Made by a program: the position numbers and the translations under genes. Source: Allantophomopsis cytisporea (taxonomy: Eukaryota > Ascomycota > Leotiomycetes > Phacidiales > Phacidiaceae). Taken from it: a stretch of DNA of 64,000 nt. The stretch is taken from assembly GCA_024752435.1 (NCBI GenBank), contig CP103020.1, positions 558,001 to 622,000 of the forward strand, in the 5' to 3' direction. The notes under the pieces were generated by a model that saw nothing but the letters and a program-made list of their open reading frames with translations, was not told the DNA's origin and did no database searches. Positions 1 to 10,965 of this stretch are shown here, piece by piece. Position 1 is the first letter of the stretch. Each line of letters opens with the position of its first letter.

Positions 1-2241
1 CACTTCCTCCAACTCCAGCATCTGCGAGCCTGACACGACCATTTGAGCCGATAAGAAGAAAACATTCACACCAAAGTCGACCTCTTACTCCTGCCGCGCT
101 ATCCAGGTCTCAAAAAATAAAGCTATTGCGGCAGAACTATTTCCGCTGCCAGACACAATTTTTGACTGCCTTGGAAAACATATCGAACCGACTGGTCATT
201 GTGCCCAAACCAGCCCGTCTGAGCGCTTTGCGCGCTGAATTAGCATTGATAGCTCAAGATTTACCTGCCGAGGTCGACATACCAGTCATTTGTCCAGCGT
301 CACTTGTAGATGGGATCCCAAGCAAGAGTCAGCACCACCGTATTGTGCGCTTGAACCCAGCAGAAGCGACGGTGCTAAACAGTGCTGAAAAGGTGCCTTA
401 TCTTCTCATGGTTGAGGTTTTGAGGGATGATTTCTCGTTTGATCCAGATACAGAAGACAATAAACGATTGTTGGCAGAAATCACCTCGGAGAAAGGGAAT
501 CGCAGGAGAATCTTTGATCTGTCGGAGGGACCACGTCGTGCTCCATCTATCGCACGGTCTGTCGATGGCGCAGCTGATAGTGTATTTGAGCCAATGTCTG
601 GTGACCTTGGTAGCTCACCATTAATCCGAGCTACAGATGAGGACCCAATGTTGAAGAGAGGTTCGGCTTCCGATACTATCCACCATGCAAACTCCATGCC
701 AAGATTGTCAAGTGGCGCGACTACTCTGTCGACACTTTCATTGTCAACACCAAGAACATCAGCAACCTCTGGATCGAGATCAGATAGTCCTGGGCCCCTT
801 CGAAAGATGACCTTCCCTATGCAGAATCGATCGAATGCCCCAGACCAGCCAGATTTCACCGCACTCGCTACTCATATGCGTACAGCATCTCAAATGCTGG
901 CACAACTTGAGTCCACTAGTGGGAAACGTCCTAAGAGTGAAGTCGCAGCTATCCGAGCTAAAATCATTGCGAGCATGCAAAGTCTAGAAGAACAGAGCTT
1001 TGAGATTGATGACAATAGCCAAGCACCAACTTTCGAGAGTATCATGGCAAATTCGAATGCTGAACCCCACAGCATCGAGCCTGAAGAGACTGAGGATGAG
1101 ACGACACTTGATCCTGCCCTTAACACGGGTGCTGGAGCGGCGAGAATGGAGAACGATCAAAAGACAGGAGGCGTGCAGCGTAAGGGTGATAGAGATGATC
1201 CTAGTGCTGCCACATTTGGGGAAGCATGGGCTATCAAGAAGGAGCGCGTTCGGAAGTCCTCACCCTATGGATGGATGAAGAATTGGGATTTATTGAGTGT
1301 TATCATAAAGACTGGCGCAGATCTGAGACAGGAGGCTTTTGCATGCCAGCTCATACGGGTGTGCGACAAGATTTGGAAAGATGCTGGAACACCTGTGTGG
1401 GTGAAACAAATGCGAATTCTCGTTACAGGCGAAGGTTCTGGTCTTATCGAGACAATCACCAACGGTGTTTCGTTACATTCTCTCAAACGAAGTTTGACGC
1501 TTGCAACTGTCGAAGCCGGACAAAATCCACGCGGCCGAGTTGCTACACTTAGAGATCATTTTGTAAAGACCTTTGGAGAACCAGATACGGAGGCATATAA
1601 AGCAGCCGAAGACGCTTTCAAGCGATCACTTGCTGCTTACAGCATTATATCTTATGTGCTGCAGCTCAAGGATCGGCATAATGGCAATGTTTTGATCGAT
1701 AACGAGGGCCATATAGTCCACATTGACTTTGGCTTCATGTTATCGAACTCGCCTGGTTCAGTCGGATTCGAGGCTGCCCCTTTCAAGTTAACACAGGATT
1801 ATGTGGATGTTCTTGGCGGTGTTGGATCTCCTGCTTTCAATGATTACAAGCAGCTGTGCAAGCAAGCTTTCCAAGGTAAGTTCAGAATAAAACCATTGGG
1901 AAAGCTATGCTAACGCTCTAAGCATTACGCAAATCAGCCGATCATCTTATTGATCTCGTAAGCATGATGGGCCGTGGTTCCAGCATGCCTTGCTATTCCT
2001 CAGGCGTCCTACAAACAACTAACAATCTTCGTCAACGTTTCCAACTTCAACTCAGTGCTGATGATGCAGAGCACTTTGTTGAAACGGATTTGATTGGCAA
2101 ATCGCTTGGGAGCTATTATACACGACTGTAAGTTCTTTGATACTCCTTCTCCGATACCATTCAGAACATCGAGATTACAAATGGTTACTGACTGCAAATA
2201 GTTATGATACGTTCCAATATCGTACTCAAGGCATCTATTGA
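1..2241 (+). CDS. PIK1: Phosphatidylinositol 4-kinase Pik1 (5' truncated by window edge)
   Basis: Phosphorylates phosphatidylinositol at D4, mainly for Golgi secretion in fungi. The frame is open from base 3, so the gene starts before the window. Exons are 1-1875, 1923-2127 and 2202-2241, with GTAAGT donors and TAAG/ATAG acceptors. The first visible part has the Pik1 segment around QNYFRCQTQFLTALENI. A Ser-rich linker follows, then the PI3/PI4-kinase catalytic domain with GADLRQEAFACQLI, the catalytic loop KDRHNGN and the metal-binding HIDFGF. The last exon encodes YDTFQYRTQGIY and a stop, the usual short PI4K tail. A type III beta enzyme (Pik1) fits better than Stt4 because of the spacer and the tail. 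The N-terminal frequenin-binding and LKU regions are outside the window. Confidence 0.93.
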
Positions 2242-2596
2242 AGATTTGTATATAAGTAGATTTGGTTGGAAAGCATGGGTGGCGTATGGTTTGTGGCATT
2301 TGTGTTTGTAGATACCTAGCCCCCGATTTCAGATATGCTAAAGCGAATAGATGAATTGGAGTTTTGCTGTTACTTCATATATCTTGAACATGTTTCATAA
2401 GTCATCTTCAGCTTACAATTGATAGTCTCACTATGTATAAATGATTCTCCGTTTTATTAAACGCCTTAGTTGCAGGTTCCTCTTGGGAATCATCATACAT
2501 TGACACATGATAGACACCTTTACTCACTCCTTCCATACTGCATCCTTATCTGTCTCCCATACCCTCATCATCATCATTTCTATCCCAGATATCACT
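2242..2596. other. Intergenic, convergent 3' ends
   Basis: Holds the 3' regions of PIK1 and of the convergent gene that ends at 2597. It is AT-rich at first, then pyrimidine-rich. I see no gene in it. Confidence 0.6.
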
Positions 2597-3243
2597 TCAT
2601 CTCATCTCATCTCTTGCGACCGTCTCATCTCTAATCTTCTCAATAATCGGTGCCGGTCTAATGGAGCCAACCCTCTTAGCGAGCACCAAAACCGCACCCT
2701 TGGCATAATGTTGGCAACGAATCAAATCCATCACCGCGACCCTCGCCTTCTCCGACCTCAATCGACGCAATCCACACCCAGCATCGATCCACAACCACGG
2801 CTCGTCGACAAATGCCACCAACCGCCGCGCAATGCGCTTCGCAAGCGGCATCTTGAAGCCCGTGAAGCGCTTCATGTTGCCGTGCTTGAGCAGCAGCTCT
2901 GCCATGGCCGTCGCATCGCTGAGGGTGTCGATATCGGCTGGGAGCGTGATGCCGCGGAGGAGGAACGGACGCTTTGGATCTTCTGGGCCTGCTGGGAGGA
3001 TCAGAGGGGGTGGGGGTGTTGGGGAGGGGGATTTCGGTGGTGAGGGCGTTGGTGATGGACTTGGTGAGGGAGTTGGTGGGCTGCTGCTTCTTTGGGAATC
3101 TAACGACGTTCGATCTGGTGATTCTGCTTTGATTCGTGGCTGGCTTATGTTAGTTCGTATTGACATCTGGGAGTGTGTGTGTGACATACTTTTGGCATGG
3201 CATTCTTGATGCTTGCGTATGCGTCTAGGAGCTGGGGACCCAT
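2597..3243 (-). CDS. Proline-rich hypothetical protein
   Basis: Function not recognised. The best model has two exons, 3190-3243 and 2597-3139. The intron is 50 nt with a GTATGT donor and a GCCAG acceptor, and gives a 198-residue protein. It starts MGPQLLDAYASIKNAMPK. Residues about 30-65 are a low-complexity Ser/Pro/Thr tract of repeated SPSP and TPSP units. The remaining 130 residues look folded, with LPADIDTLSDATAMAELL and then a basic, hydrophobic segment around KRIARRLVAFVDEPW. No signal peptide or membrane segment is seen. A longer unspliced frame from 3274 exists, but its N-terminus (rich in His, Ser and Gln) reads like intron and leader sequence. The exon structure is reasonably supported; the function is unknown. 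Confidence 0.6.
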
Positions 3244-4548
3244 TGTGGCTTTGTGGACTTGGTTGGAGGTTCAAAGAATGTCGTTGTGTGGATGGTGTGA
3301 TGACGCAAAGAGCAAGGATGTAAAGGTGTGTATGTTATGTGTGTGAAGTTGTAAATGTGAGCCAGCTGCGTCGATTCTTGACGTTTTTTGTTTACGTAGA
3401 TGCGATAGATGAGCAAGACGTGGTGGAGAGTTCATAGTTGTGTAAGTGTTGGTGATTCTGAAGAGCCAATGTTATGAAAGTGAGAAGACATTTGATTCGG
3501 AAATTCCGGTGTAAGTAAACAAATTGAGAGAATGGTAAACACAATCTGAATGGCATCTTGTTATGTTATTGAGCTTGATATATATGTTTCTCCACTGTCA
3601 CTTGGATTTCCACGAGCATCTTGCTAAAGAATCACGCTAGGCCATGTATGGATTTTACTTCGGATACTCTGTGTATTTCTTGAAAGACAAAAATTATGTA
3701 TCTAATATGCAGAGTATTGTAATTCTTGTTGGCTGTCCCTTCTCCGAAATTCGCGGCCAGTTGATGAAGGTGTGCGCTCTCCCAAGAGGAGGGAAAAAGC
3801 GAAACAAGGGAGAAATAATAGCAAATAGAAAGTACGGTCATTGTATTCTCTTTTATTTTTTTGATTTCCTTTTACCTTCATATTAGTTCGTCATTATGTT
3901 TCCTGATACTAGTGGTTGATCGTCCTATCTCGAAGCTACGAACTGTATCTTTCATATAAGAAATGGTATTCTAGATATCATGCTCAATACTCAAATCGGT
4001 ACTTTGTTTACAGCAATCTTCTAACAATATGGGAAGGTTATAATGCTCTCCAGAGGTTATGCCCAAATAGACATTCTGCTGGTGCTTCAATTGGAAAGCA
4101 CGACGCCCGCAAGTGCTAGCTGTCACTGAAAGAGAGCACGCGCCTCTCCTCAAGTTCAGATTATATTCACACTATAACACCAATTCGACACCATACCCAC
4201 ATACCAACTTTCCTCTGCTTCTACCAAAAAGGCAAGGTAGAACTTAAGCTTCTATCTCATTGACTCATTCATCATTTCTCAACACTTCCCTCGCCATACA
4301 GTTCTGGTCAGCTTGACTGTCTCACTACACAGTGACCTATCGTACCTTCAGCAAACCCTCTATATCATCTGGATCTATCACGTGTAGCCTTCCGTCGCAT
4401 CGTTTCTCACCTATATACTTTTATGAACCCTGAAGGATCAACGTGACCTAGATCTGACAGCAACATCTCAAACTTATACTCTAAATTACAATACTGACGA
4501 CTCCGAAATCCATCTTTCATCTCGACCTCAACTGACTTAGCACTCATC
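3244..4548. other. Intergenic, divergent promoter region
   Basis: 1.3 kb between two divergent gene starts. The last 400 bases before 4549 are pyrimidine-rich, as in many filamentous-fungal leaders. Short open frames here have no family resemblance. Confidence 0.5.
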
Positions 4549-6003
4549 ATGGCACCACACGAGTGGACAAGGTTTGAGGAGGACACGCTCCTGGCTCTAA
4601 TGGTCAAAGGTACTCACATCACTAAGCTCGATCTGAAAGTCCCAGTCAGCAGAAAGAGAAGATATATGGACATTGCTACTGCTCTCAATGACGCGTGCCA
4701 CAAAAGTCACTATGCTGAAGATATTCCATGGAAGGATGTTGCTGACAAAGTCGAAGAATGGATTGATAGCAAGAGAGCAGGTGTTGCCATGATGGAAAGG
4801 CATCGTGTCGGCCACATTACTCGCGCATTAAAGCGTGTCTGGGTTAGAGGTGTTAATTTCACTGGTACGATTGAGGAATGGAATAATGGTAGGGAAGAAC
4901 AGGTCATGGAGGAAGCCAACGGAAGAGCGAATGCTCAAGAATGGCCAGACGACCCTGTTGCTTCCGTTGAGGTTGGAGAGCAAGTTCAAAATCATGCGGG
5001 AGGTGGAGGTAAGCTATTAGATGTTGTTCTTCGATGGATAGCTGACAGACTTTTGACAGCTCTTGTTACAACCGCTGCTTCGGCTTCAGTTCTCAACGCC
5101 AACAACGAATGGGGCGAGCCAGTTGCTATTGCTACCTCGACTGTTATTCACAATGCGAACAATGACTGGGGTGATCCAGTAGCTACAGCTAGTTCAACTG
5201 CAGTTGACACTGTTCATGATCCATGGGGTGGACCACCAGCTACGGCTGCATCAACTGTAGAGAACAACTCAACTGATGAATGGAGCACTCCTGTAGCTAC
5301 CACTACTCGGGTTAGGGTTAATCATTCTGGTGATACATGGGGCGGGTCGGTAGCTACTACAACACAAACAAGTAGTGCAGGTGATGGATGGAGTGCTTCA
5401 GTATCATCAATGACCACAACCACGTCAAGTGTTGCTGATGATCCTTGGGGTACTTCGACCTCTGTTCCTCCTCACCTTAGCCAAACTACTCCAGATCCAT
5501 GGGACACAATATCGGACATCACAACTCAGCCAGCTTCTTTCTCAGCCGCTGCAAATGCAGAGGTTCGTGGGGATATGTTCAAGATCACAGCTGGTCATTC
5601 AGACATGAACGCTCAAGCTGATGCTTGCGAACTTACTGCTGATTCTTTTGAAGATCCATGGGGTGCACCTCCAAGCTGTGAATCTCATGCTTCTGGTGCT
5701 GCCATAGATACCTCCGCAGACACCTGGGATGACAACAAGAAAATTACTGTAGCTCCAAATTCTGCTGCTTTTAACTCCCTTAAAGCACATACTGCATCTA
5801 ATGGAAATGTCTTACCATCTAATCTCCCATCAGGTATCGAATCAAGCTGGAGTACCGCTGTTTCTGGACTTGATACTGCTCCGATGAATGAAAATCCAGA
5901 GTTTACTGACCCTTGGGCAGCAGACCGAAACAAGATGATGAATTCTGATCTAATTGCTGCTGGGAACTCTACTACTTCAGGCGCCATTGAAGGAGACAGC
6001 TGA
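4549..6003 (+). CDS. Trp-Gly (WG) repeat protein with SANT/Myb-like N-terminus
   Basis: No characterised family recognised. One 51-nt intron is likely at 5009-5059 (GTAAGC donor, GCTGAC branch, TTTTGACAG acceptor) and leaves the frame unchanged, giving 467 residues. Residues 1-105 look folded and have Trp spacing like SANT/Myb modules: EWTRFEEDTLLALMV, IPWKDVADKVEEW, ITRALKRVW. From residue 160 on, the chain is Ser/Thr/Ala/Asp-rich. Trp lies at 171, 190, 209, 228, 247, 264, 283, 301, 354, 376, 417 and 439, so the first repeats are exactly 19 residues apart. Typical units are NEWGEPVA, NDWGDPVA and DPWGGPPA. Acidic residue-Trp-Gly in a disordered chain resembles Argonaute-hook WG/GW proteins; that link is inference. 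The frame stays open after the TGA at 6001-6003. Confidence 0.7.
   Translation: MAPHEWTRFEEDTLLALMVKGTHITKLDLKVPVSRKRRYMDIATALNDACHKSHYAEDIPWKDVADKVEEWIDSKRAGVAMMERHRVGHITRALKRVWVRGVNFTGTIEEWNNGREEQVMEEANGRANAQEWPDDPVASVEVGEQVQNHAGGGGKLLDVVLRWIADRLLTALVTTAASASVLNANNEWGEPVAIATSTVIHNANNDWGDPVATASSTAVDTVHDPWGGPPATAASTVENNSTDEWSTPVATTTRVRVNHSGDTWGGSVATTTQTSSAGDGWSASVSSMTTTTSSVADDPWGTSTSVPPHLSQTTPDPWDTISDITTQPASFSAAANAEVRGDMFKITAGHSDMNAQADACELTADSFEDPWGAPPSCESHASGAAIDTSADTWDDNKKITVAPNSAAFNSLKAHTASNGNVLPSNLPSGIESSWSTAVSGLDTAPMNENPEFTDPWAADRNKMMNSDLIAAGNSTTSGAIEGDS
5009..5059 (+). other. Probable intron inside the WG-repeat gene
   Basis: GTAAGC donor, GCTGAC branch site at about 5041-5046 and TTTTGACAG acceptor. 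It is 51 nt, so it can be retained without a frameshift. If retained it adds 17 hydrophobic, basic residues between the folded N-terminus and the WG repeats. Confidence 0.7.
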
Positions 6004-6384
6004 GGTGATATCGCTACATCTCCAAGGTCGAACCCAATGCCAAGAAACTTCGTTCACTCACCAGCCAAGACATCTTCGTCAAGAATGGAGAATCCGGGGG
6101 TTTATATGCCACAGAGCTTGGCATGTGACCCAGCCTCATACGATATGAACCCAGACCGTTTGAGGATGTTAAATGAGAGCTCTCACGAAATGGATGTGGA
6201 CAATAGTGAGCAATCAGCTGTAGATGTGGCCAGAGACAACTTTTTCCCAAAAGGATTGAAAATTGGTGGATCTAATCTGCTCCCTTTGAGCTTCAACAGA
6301 TTGGCAGGTGAGACACCAAAGTTGAATGCCATGGAGCCTGTACAGGACGCAGATGGAGAGGAGGCTATGGATCTGAGTGACTAG
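6004..6384 (+). other. In-frame 126-codon open extension after the WG-gene stop codon
   Basis: Directly after the TGA at 6001-6003 the same frame runs open for 126 codons to a TAG at 6382-6384. The encoded segment is of mixed composition with an acidic end (ADGEEAMDLSD) and contains no Trp. It reads like coding sequence. It may be a former C-terminus cut off by a nonsense change, a readthrough product, or part of an unrecognised splice form. An ATG at 6037 also lies in this frame. Confidence 0.45.
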
Positions 6385-6976
6385 CTGGAGACATCGCGGC
6401 AATTGCAAAGCTATTCAATGGGTAAGCTTCTATGAAATGGCAGGTTCGTGAGCGACTGCTAGATGCGATACATTTTTTTTTTTTGGGGGGGGGGAGCTGG
6501 TATGGGTTGAAGGAAATCATATGAGACAGAAAGAATCAAAGCATAAAAATATTTGATATGATCGGAAGATGATATGGTTTGACGAACTCAATAGATAGCA
6601 AAAATCGAGACATGAGCCTACTTGCACGACAATATTGTATGCGCACCTCGGGATTGAAGATTAGACCATGACCGGATATAATCTCAAATCAAAGTTCGTT
6701 CCAAAATCGTATTTTAGATCCTTCTCCCAAATTCTTCTAGTTCAGTCTCTATCTCAGCCAAACCGTCATGCACGTATCATTGCAACGATCCCTCTTAATA
6801 GGTAAGCAGATAGATACCATGATATAATGTTCGCAGAATGACTGAAAATTTTAAAAAGGATTCAGAAGATCAATGAAGAGATGTAACAAAACTTATGTAT
6901 AATCTATCAAGGGTCTAGAATAATATGAATGAAGAGTTGTACCTCAATCTATTTTGGGATGTCCCTTTCTAAATGG
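6385..6976. other. Intergenic; homopolymer T12/G10 junction
   Basis: AT-rich spacer between two 3' ends. At about 6473-6494 a run of about 12 T is followed directly by about 10 G. No gene seen. Confidence 0.6.
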
Positions 6977-7824
6977 TCATTCAACCACCTTCTCACCACC
7001 TAACCATTCTTGCAGCAAGGCCTCAGGCGGATCTCTCACAAGAACATGAACATGCTGCAACGACCTGACGCTCTGTAACGCCACCCAATTCTTGAACCAC
7101 AGAACTCTATCCGCTCCATCGCCATCTAGTCTGTCTGTGAAAGTCTTTCTTACAAAATCATCTACCAACTTCCTCGCTGGTGGTGTCAAATCGCCGATAT
7201 CATCATCAGTCTCGAATGGGGTTTTGGACCAGACTATCAGATGCTTGATGTTAAAAGGCATCCCATACGGCCAGTCATTTATGAGAATCTTGTAGTCGCT
7301 CGGATCGCTGAGGGGAATATTGCTGGCAGGTGTGAAAGGCGGTGTCCAGTGCAACCGTTCTTGGACTACGAAATTCGTTACGCTTCCGTATGCTGCAGCC
7401 GTGGATTGTGACCATGAGATGTATCTCCGTAGGTCGGACGGTTTCCGCTTGAGGACTGCGAGGTCATTTTTGGCTACTCAAGTGTCAATTAGTGGACTTG
7501 AACACTCAAGATGGGTAAGGGTAGATTCAGCAAGATGATGCACGTGATGATAGATTCGTAAGTGAACCTATCTTTCGACATTCTGAAGTACAGAGTATGC
7601 CTGGAATTTCTCGAAGGTAAAAAAGTAAAGGCGAGGGAACACACAGAAGGGGGAATTTGTGCCCACATACTTATGATTTCCCTCAAATCCTCCCAGCTGT
7701 GCCCCTTAAATTCCTCATCTGTATGTGAGAGAACCCACTTGTCCGACTCAGTAAGCTCAAAGGGTGCTTTGGAAGACTTGAGCGTTGGGGTATCGCTCAC
7801 AGCAGCACGATCGACCTCACCCAT
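6977..7824 (-). CDS. DUF3605 family protein (NGIG1-like)
   Basis: Resembles the fungal DUF3605 family, one member of which is called N-acetylglucosamine-induced protein 1; the biochemical role is not established. Exons are 7671-7824 and 6977-7473, giving 216 residues. The donor is GTATGT and the acceptor AGTAG; the 197-nt intron is long for this window. Family signatures are the WEDLREII helix at the end of exon 1, then KNDLAVLKRKPSDLRRY, then the core INDWPYGMPFNIKHLIVWSK, and a C-terminal VLWFKNW and HVHVLVRD. The length and order match the family. No signal peptide is seen, so it is likely cytosolic. The intron boundaries are the only soft point, because the long intron could hide another short exon. 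Confidence 0.82.
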
Positions 7825-7978
7825 TGTAGGCGTGAGGAAGTAGACAGTACGTCTCGCCTCAATTGACGTCGTTGATGTGGAAACTAAGATCTTATCTTAT
7901 CTTATCCCCGGGTGGCTAGGTAGGCATCCCTCTACAAGCGTCCCGTCCTCTCTTGGGCTGTGGGTAAAATTAAAAGTG

Positions 7979-8004
<26 letters not shown>
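7979..8004. repeat. (AT)n microsatellite
   Basis: About 26 bases of uninterrupted alternating T and A. Confidence 0.95.
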
Positions 8005-8010
<6 letters not shown>

Positions 8011-9207
8011 ATTTTCGGGTTGTGACGAGGAAGTTTTGGGGTTTTTAACTTGAAGAAATATGACTTTCTTCTCATATCAATGGCTGATATTTATATGTCG
8101 GTCACCCCGGACTCCAAGTGTTTCAGTCTCTTGCAGGGAGTAGACTGCCTTTATCTAGAGCTGTACCGTATTGACGCAATGAAACATCCCGTTCTGTAGT
8201 TAAATCCAGGAAATCGATCATCATGATGTTTTGCAGTCACGTTCTCAGCTATATTTTCGATTTTCTGGGGAGCACTCTTCGGCTGTTTCTTAAAATGTAC
8301 ACATCTTCTTTGCATCAGGAAGTGTGCGGTTGCATCACACATCCATCTCATGATGCCACACGTTTTGCAATTAGGCTCAGACAGCAGATTCCCGAATCCA
8401 TAAATAAGATACTATCTATTTGAACATGTTTGTTTCACAACCTCTGTGCATTATTAGCTATGGGATGAGTTTCTCTGATAATCGAACACTACCATACCTA
8501 TACACGGTTTATCAAGACTAATCGATTCTTAGAGTTGAGTTAACATATAATGGAATTGTCTATTACCGTCGACGGATGTCATGGCATACTAGTTGAAGGC
8601 GAGCGGGTTGAGATTATCAAGAACGAGAAGCCTGCTTTGCGGTCGATGAGGAAAGAATCAAAGCTTGGGAATAATTGGTTGAGAAGGTCAAGCTAGAGCG
8701 TGGCCAGAAGTGACTTGTAGCATGAAATAGATCCTACTTATATTAGGATGTTAAATCTCAATGTTCGATTATGTCTGTAACGTATCGAATTTCCATGATT
8801 GTCGATAGTGCTATTCTAATTGATGATAAATAAATCTTAAAAAGTATTAGCTACATAGCTACCTTGTTCTTGACCCTACCGAAGCTTCCTCACTGCCTGA
8901 TCATGAAACAGGATAAGATCTCGGAGGATTATTCAGTAGCTCTGCTGATACTTCATCACTATACATCAAGAAGAGACCTCTTTCATGTATAAGGTTGTGG
9001 TTGCTGAACAACGTGTAGAGACCTCGAACCTAGGTAAGGTGTAACACCTGGGTACTGAGAGGTATTTTCTAACTTGGCCGCCGCAGTGCTATAATGTGTT
9101 TGTATGGTTCTTATCATGCGGCGCATATGGTCATCGGATTTATGATCTTGTTTGAAAATGTGAAGGTTATCAACTTATCAAAGAGCTCGTGGCTGCGCCG
9201 GAATAAA

Positions 9208-9555
9208 TTACCCATTCGAGCATAGTTCCAGATCGTCATCCCACATCCATCTGAAAAGTTGGGGATATGCAGCAAGCGCCGGCTTGAAAGACAGTAAAAG
9301 ATGTGAAGCAATTGGATATTGGAGCGTATCTGTGTCATGACAAAGGATGTTGAGTTTGAATATGTCGAGATCAAGGAAGCATTCCCGCAAAGCTGTGGTG
9401 TTCGCCCCCTCAATCGGAGCGGCAGCGGCGTGTACCCATGTAGTTAGCCGATGTTGTTCAACATTTAGGAAGCTTCCTCCAACGCTTGGATTACCTCTGC
9501 CGATATCGAATATTCGTACAGTGTCAAGATTGCGAACACCGTACAACTGTCATCA
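9208..9555 (-). pseudogene. Possible orphan exon or gene remnant
   Basis: A minus-strand open frame of about 110 codons begins directly after an acceptor-like ATGACAG and reads LYGVRNLDTVRIFDIGRGNP and so on, ending at a stop at 9208. It has no ATG of its own and no visible upstream exon; CBR1 starts at 9647 on the other strand. Its composition looks more protein-like than the surrounding AT-rich DNA. It may be the remnant of a lost gene or chance. The family is not recognised. Confidence 0.2.
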
Positions 9556-9646
9556 AAACGTAAGTGCCAAAAATAAATAGCTCACTGTCCCCCTCCGACT
9601 ACTTATTGGTAAACTTAGTTCTTTGTTTTATAGAAATTTGATCACC

Positions 9647-10739
9647 ATGTCCACGATAGAGCAAAAGCCACTTCTTTCGAAGACTTATATCGACGGAATC
9701 TACATTCCCTCAGGATTGTTGATTGTCGGATGCGCTATTGTTAAGAGAGAATGGCTGCCATTTGCTGTTGTTCTCGCATTGGCACTCGGAGGCTACAAAT
9801 TCTGGAGTAGCCGTAAGTATTTCTAGAGCTCCGATATATAGAGTTGACTCTTCTGACAAGCATCTCAGAGGTTCGTCCGGTTTTGAAGCCAAATGTTCTC
9901 CAAGATTTTGAGCTCCAGGAGAAGACTGTCATCTCTCACAATGTTGCAATGTAAGTTTTTGGACCTTTGCGATTGGTCTACCCAACAAGCTAATATCTTC
10001 CAGCTACCGATTCAAGCTTCCAACTCCAAACTCGATCCTCGGTCTTCCAATCGGTCAGCACATCTCAATTGCAGCTACCTTGAAGGAGGGCGAAAAGGAA
10101 ATCGTTCGATCTTACACTCCAATCAGCGGCGATCACCAACCAGGTTACTTCGACCTTCTCATCAAGTCCTACCCAACTGGTAACATCTCCAAGTACATGG
10201 CAGGTCTTGTCATTGGTCAAACAATTAAGATCAAGGGCCCAAAGGGTGCTATGGTCTACACTCCAAACATGGTTAGACATTTCGGTATGATTGCCGGTGG
10301 AACTGGTATCACTCCAATGTTGCAGGTTATCCGTGCAGTTATCCGTGGACGTGCCACGGGTGACAAGACTGAGATCGACCTTCTTTTTGCCAATGTCAAC
10401 AAGGAGGATATTCTCTTGAAGGAAGACTTGGATCAATTGGCAGCAGAGGACTCTGGTTTCAGAGTTCAGTACGTCTTGAACAACCCACCTGAGGGCTGGA
10501 CTGGTGAAGTTGGATTTGTTACCCCAGAAATGATGACCGTGAGTCACATCCTCTACCAGATATCCATTCATGTGCTAATTTCTCTACAGAAATACCTTCC
10601 AAAGCCAGCTTCTGACGTCAAGCTTCTCCTCTGTGGTCCACCACCTATGATTAGCGCCATGAAGAAAGGCTCCGAGTCGCTTGGATTTGCTAAGGCCAGA
10701 CCTGTCAGCAAACTCGAGGACCAAGTCTTCGCTTTCTAG
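9647..10739 (+). CDS. CBR1: NADH-cytochrome b5 reductase
   Basis: FAD enzyme that passes electrons from NADH to cytochrome b5 at the ER or outer mitochondrial membrane, for desaturation, sterol synthesis and diphthamide formation. Four exons, 9647-9812, 9869-9950, 10004-10538 and 10590-10739, encode 310 residues, the family's usual length. A hydrophobic anchor lies at about residues 20-48. The FAD-binding motif is RSYTPIS, preceded by GLPIGQHI. The nucleotide-binding part has GGTGITPMLQVIRA and ends with LLLCGPPPM. The ATG at 9647 has a good context (ATCACC). All introns are 50-56 nt and keep phase. Fungi often have two paralogues, Cbr1 and the mitochondrial Mcr1. The N-terminal anchor without a basic presequence favours Cbr1. 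Confidence 0.95.
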
Positions 10740-10965
10740 GAAGCTTGATATTGGAAATCGATTGAAGAGTCATAACCTGATGCTGAAAGAACTGTCCTCG
10801 AAAGCGGTCCAAACAAGGTCGTGGGGTATGCAGACATGTGTTCACGATTGTGGTCTTATGAAGGACAGCTCAACACTATTTGCAAAGCGACACGCCAAGT
10901 GATATGGTTTTGGGCAAAGTACTGTTCAAATAATTTTATGCATCAATGAATATAATCGAATGTAA

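Larger units (their letters stand above)
7825..9646. other. Gene-poor 1.8-kb spacer
   Basis: Starts with three CTTAT repeats near 7890 and an (AT)n microsatellite at about 7979-8004. The rest is AT-rich with no convincing gene, except a possible broken exon at 9208-9555 on the minus strand, listed separately. Confidence 0.5.

Noticed and set aside
2832..3209. Gly-rich plus-strand frame opposite the proline-rich gene
   Set aside because: Complement of Pro codons gives Gly; shadow of the minus-strand gene.
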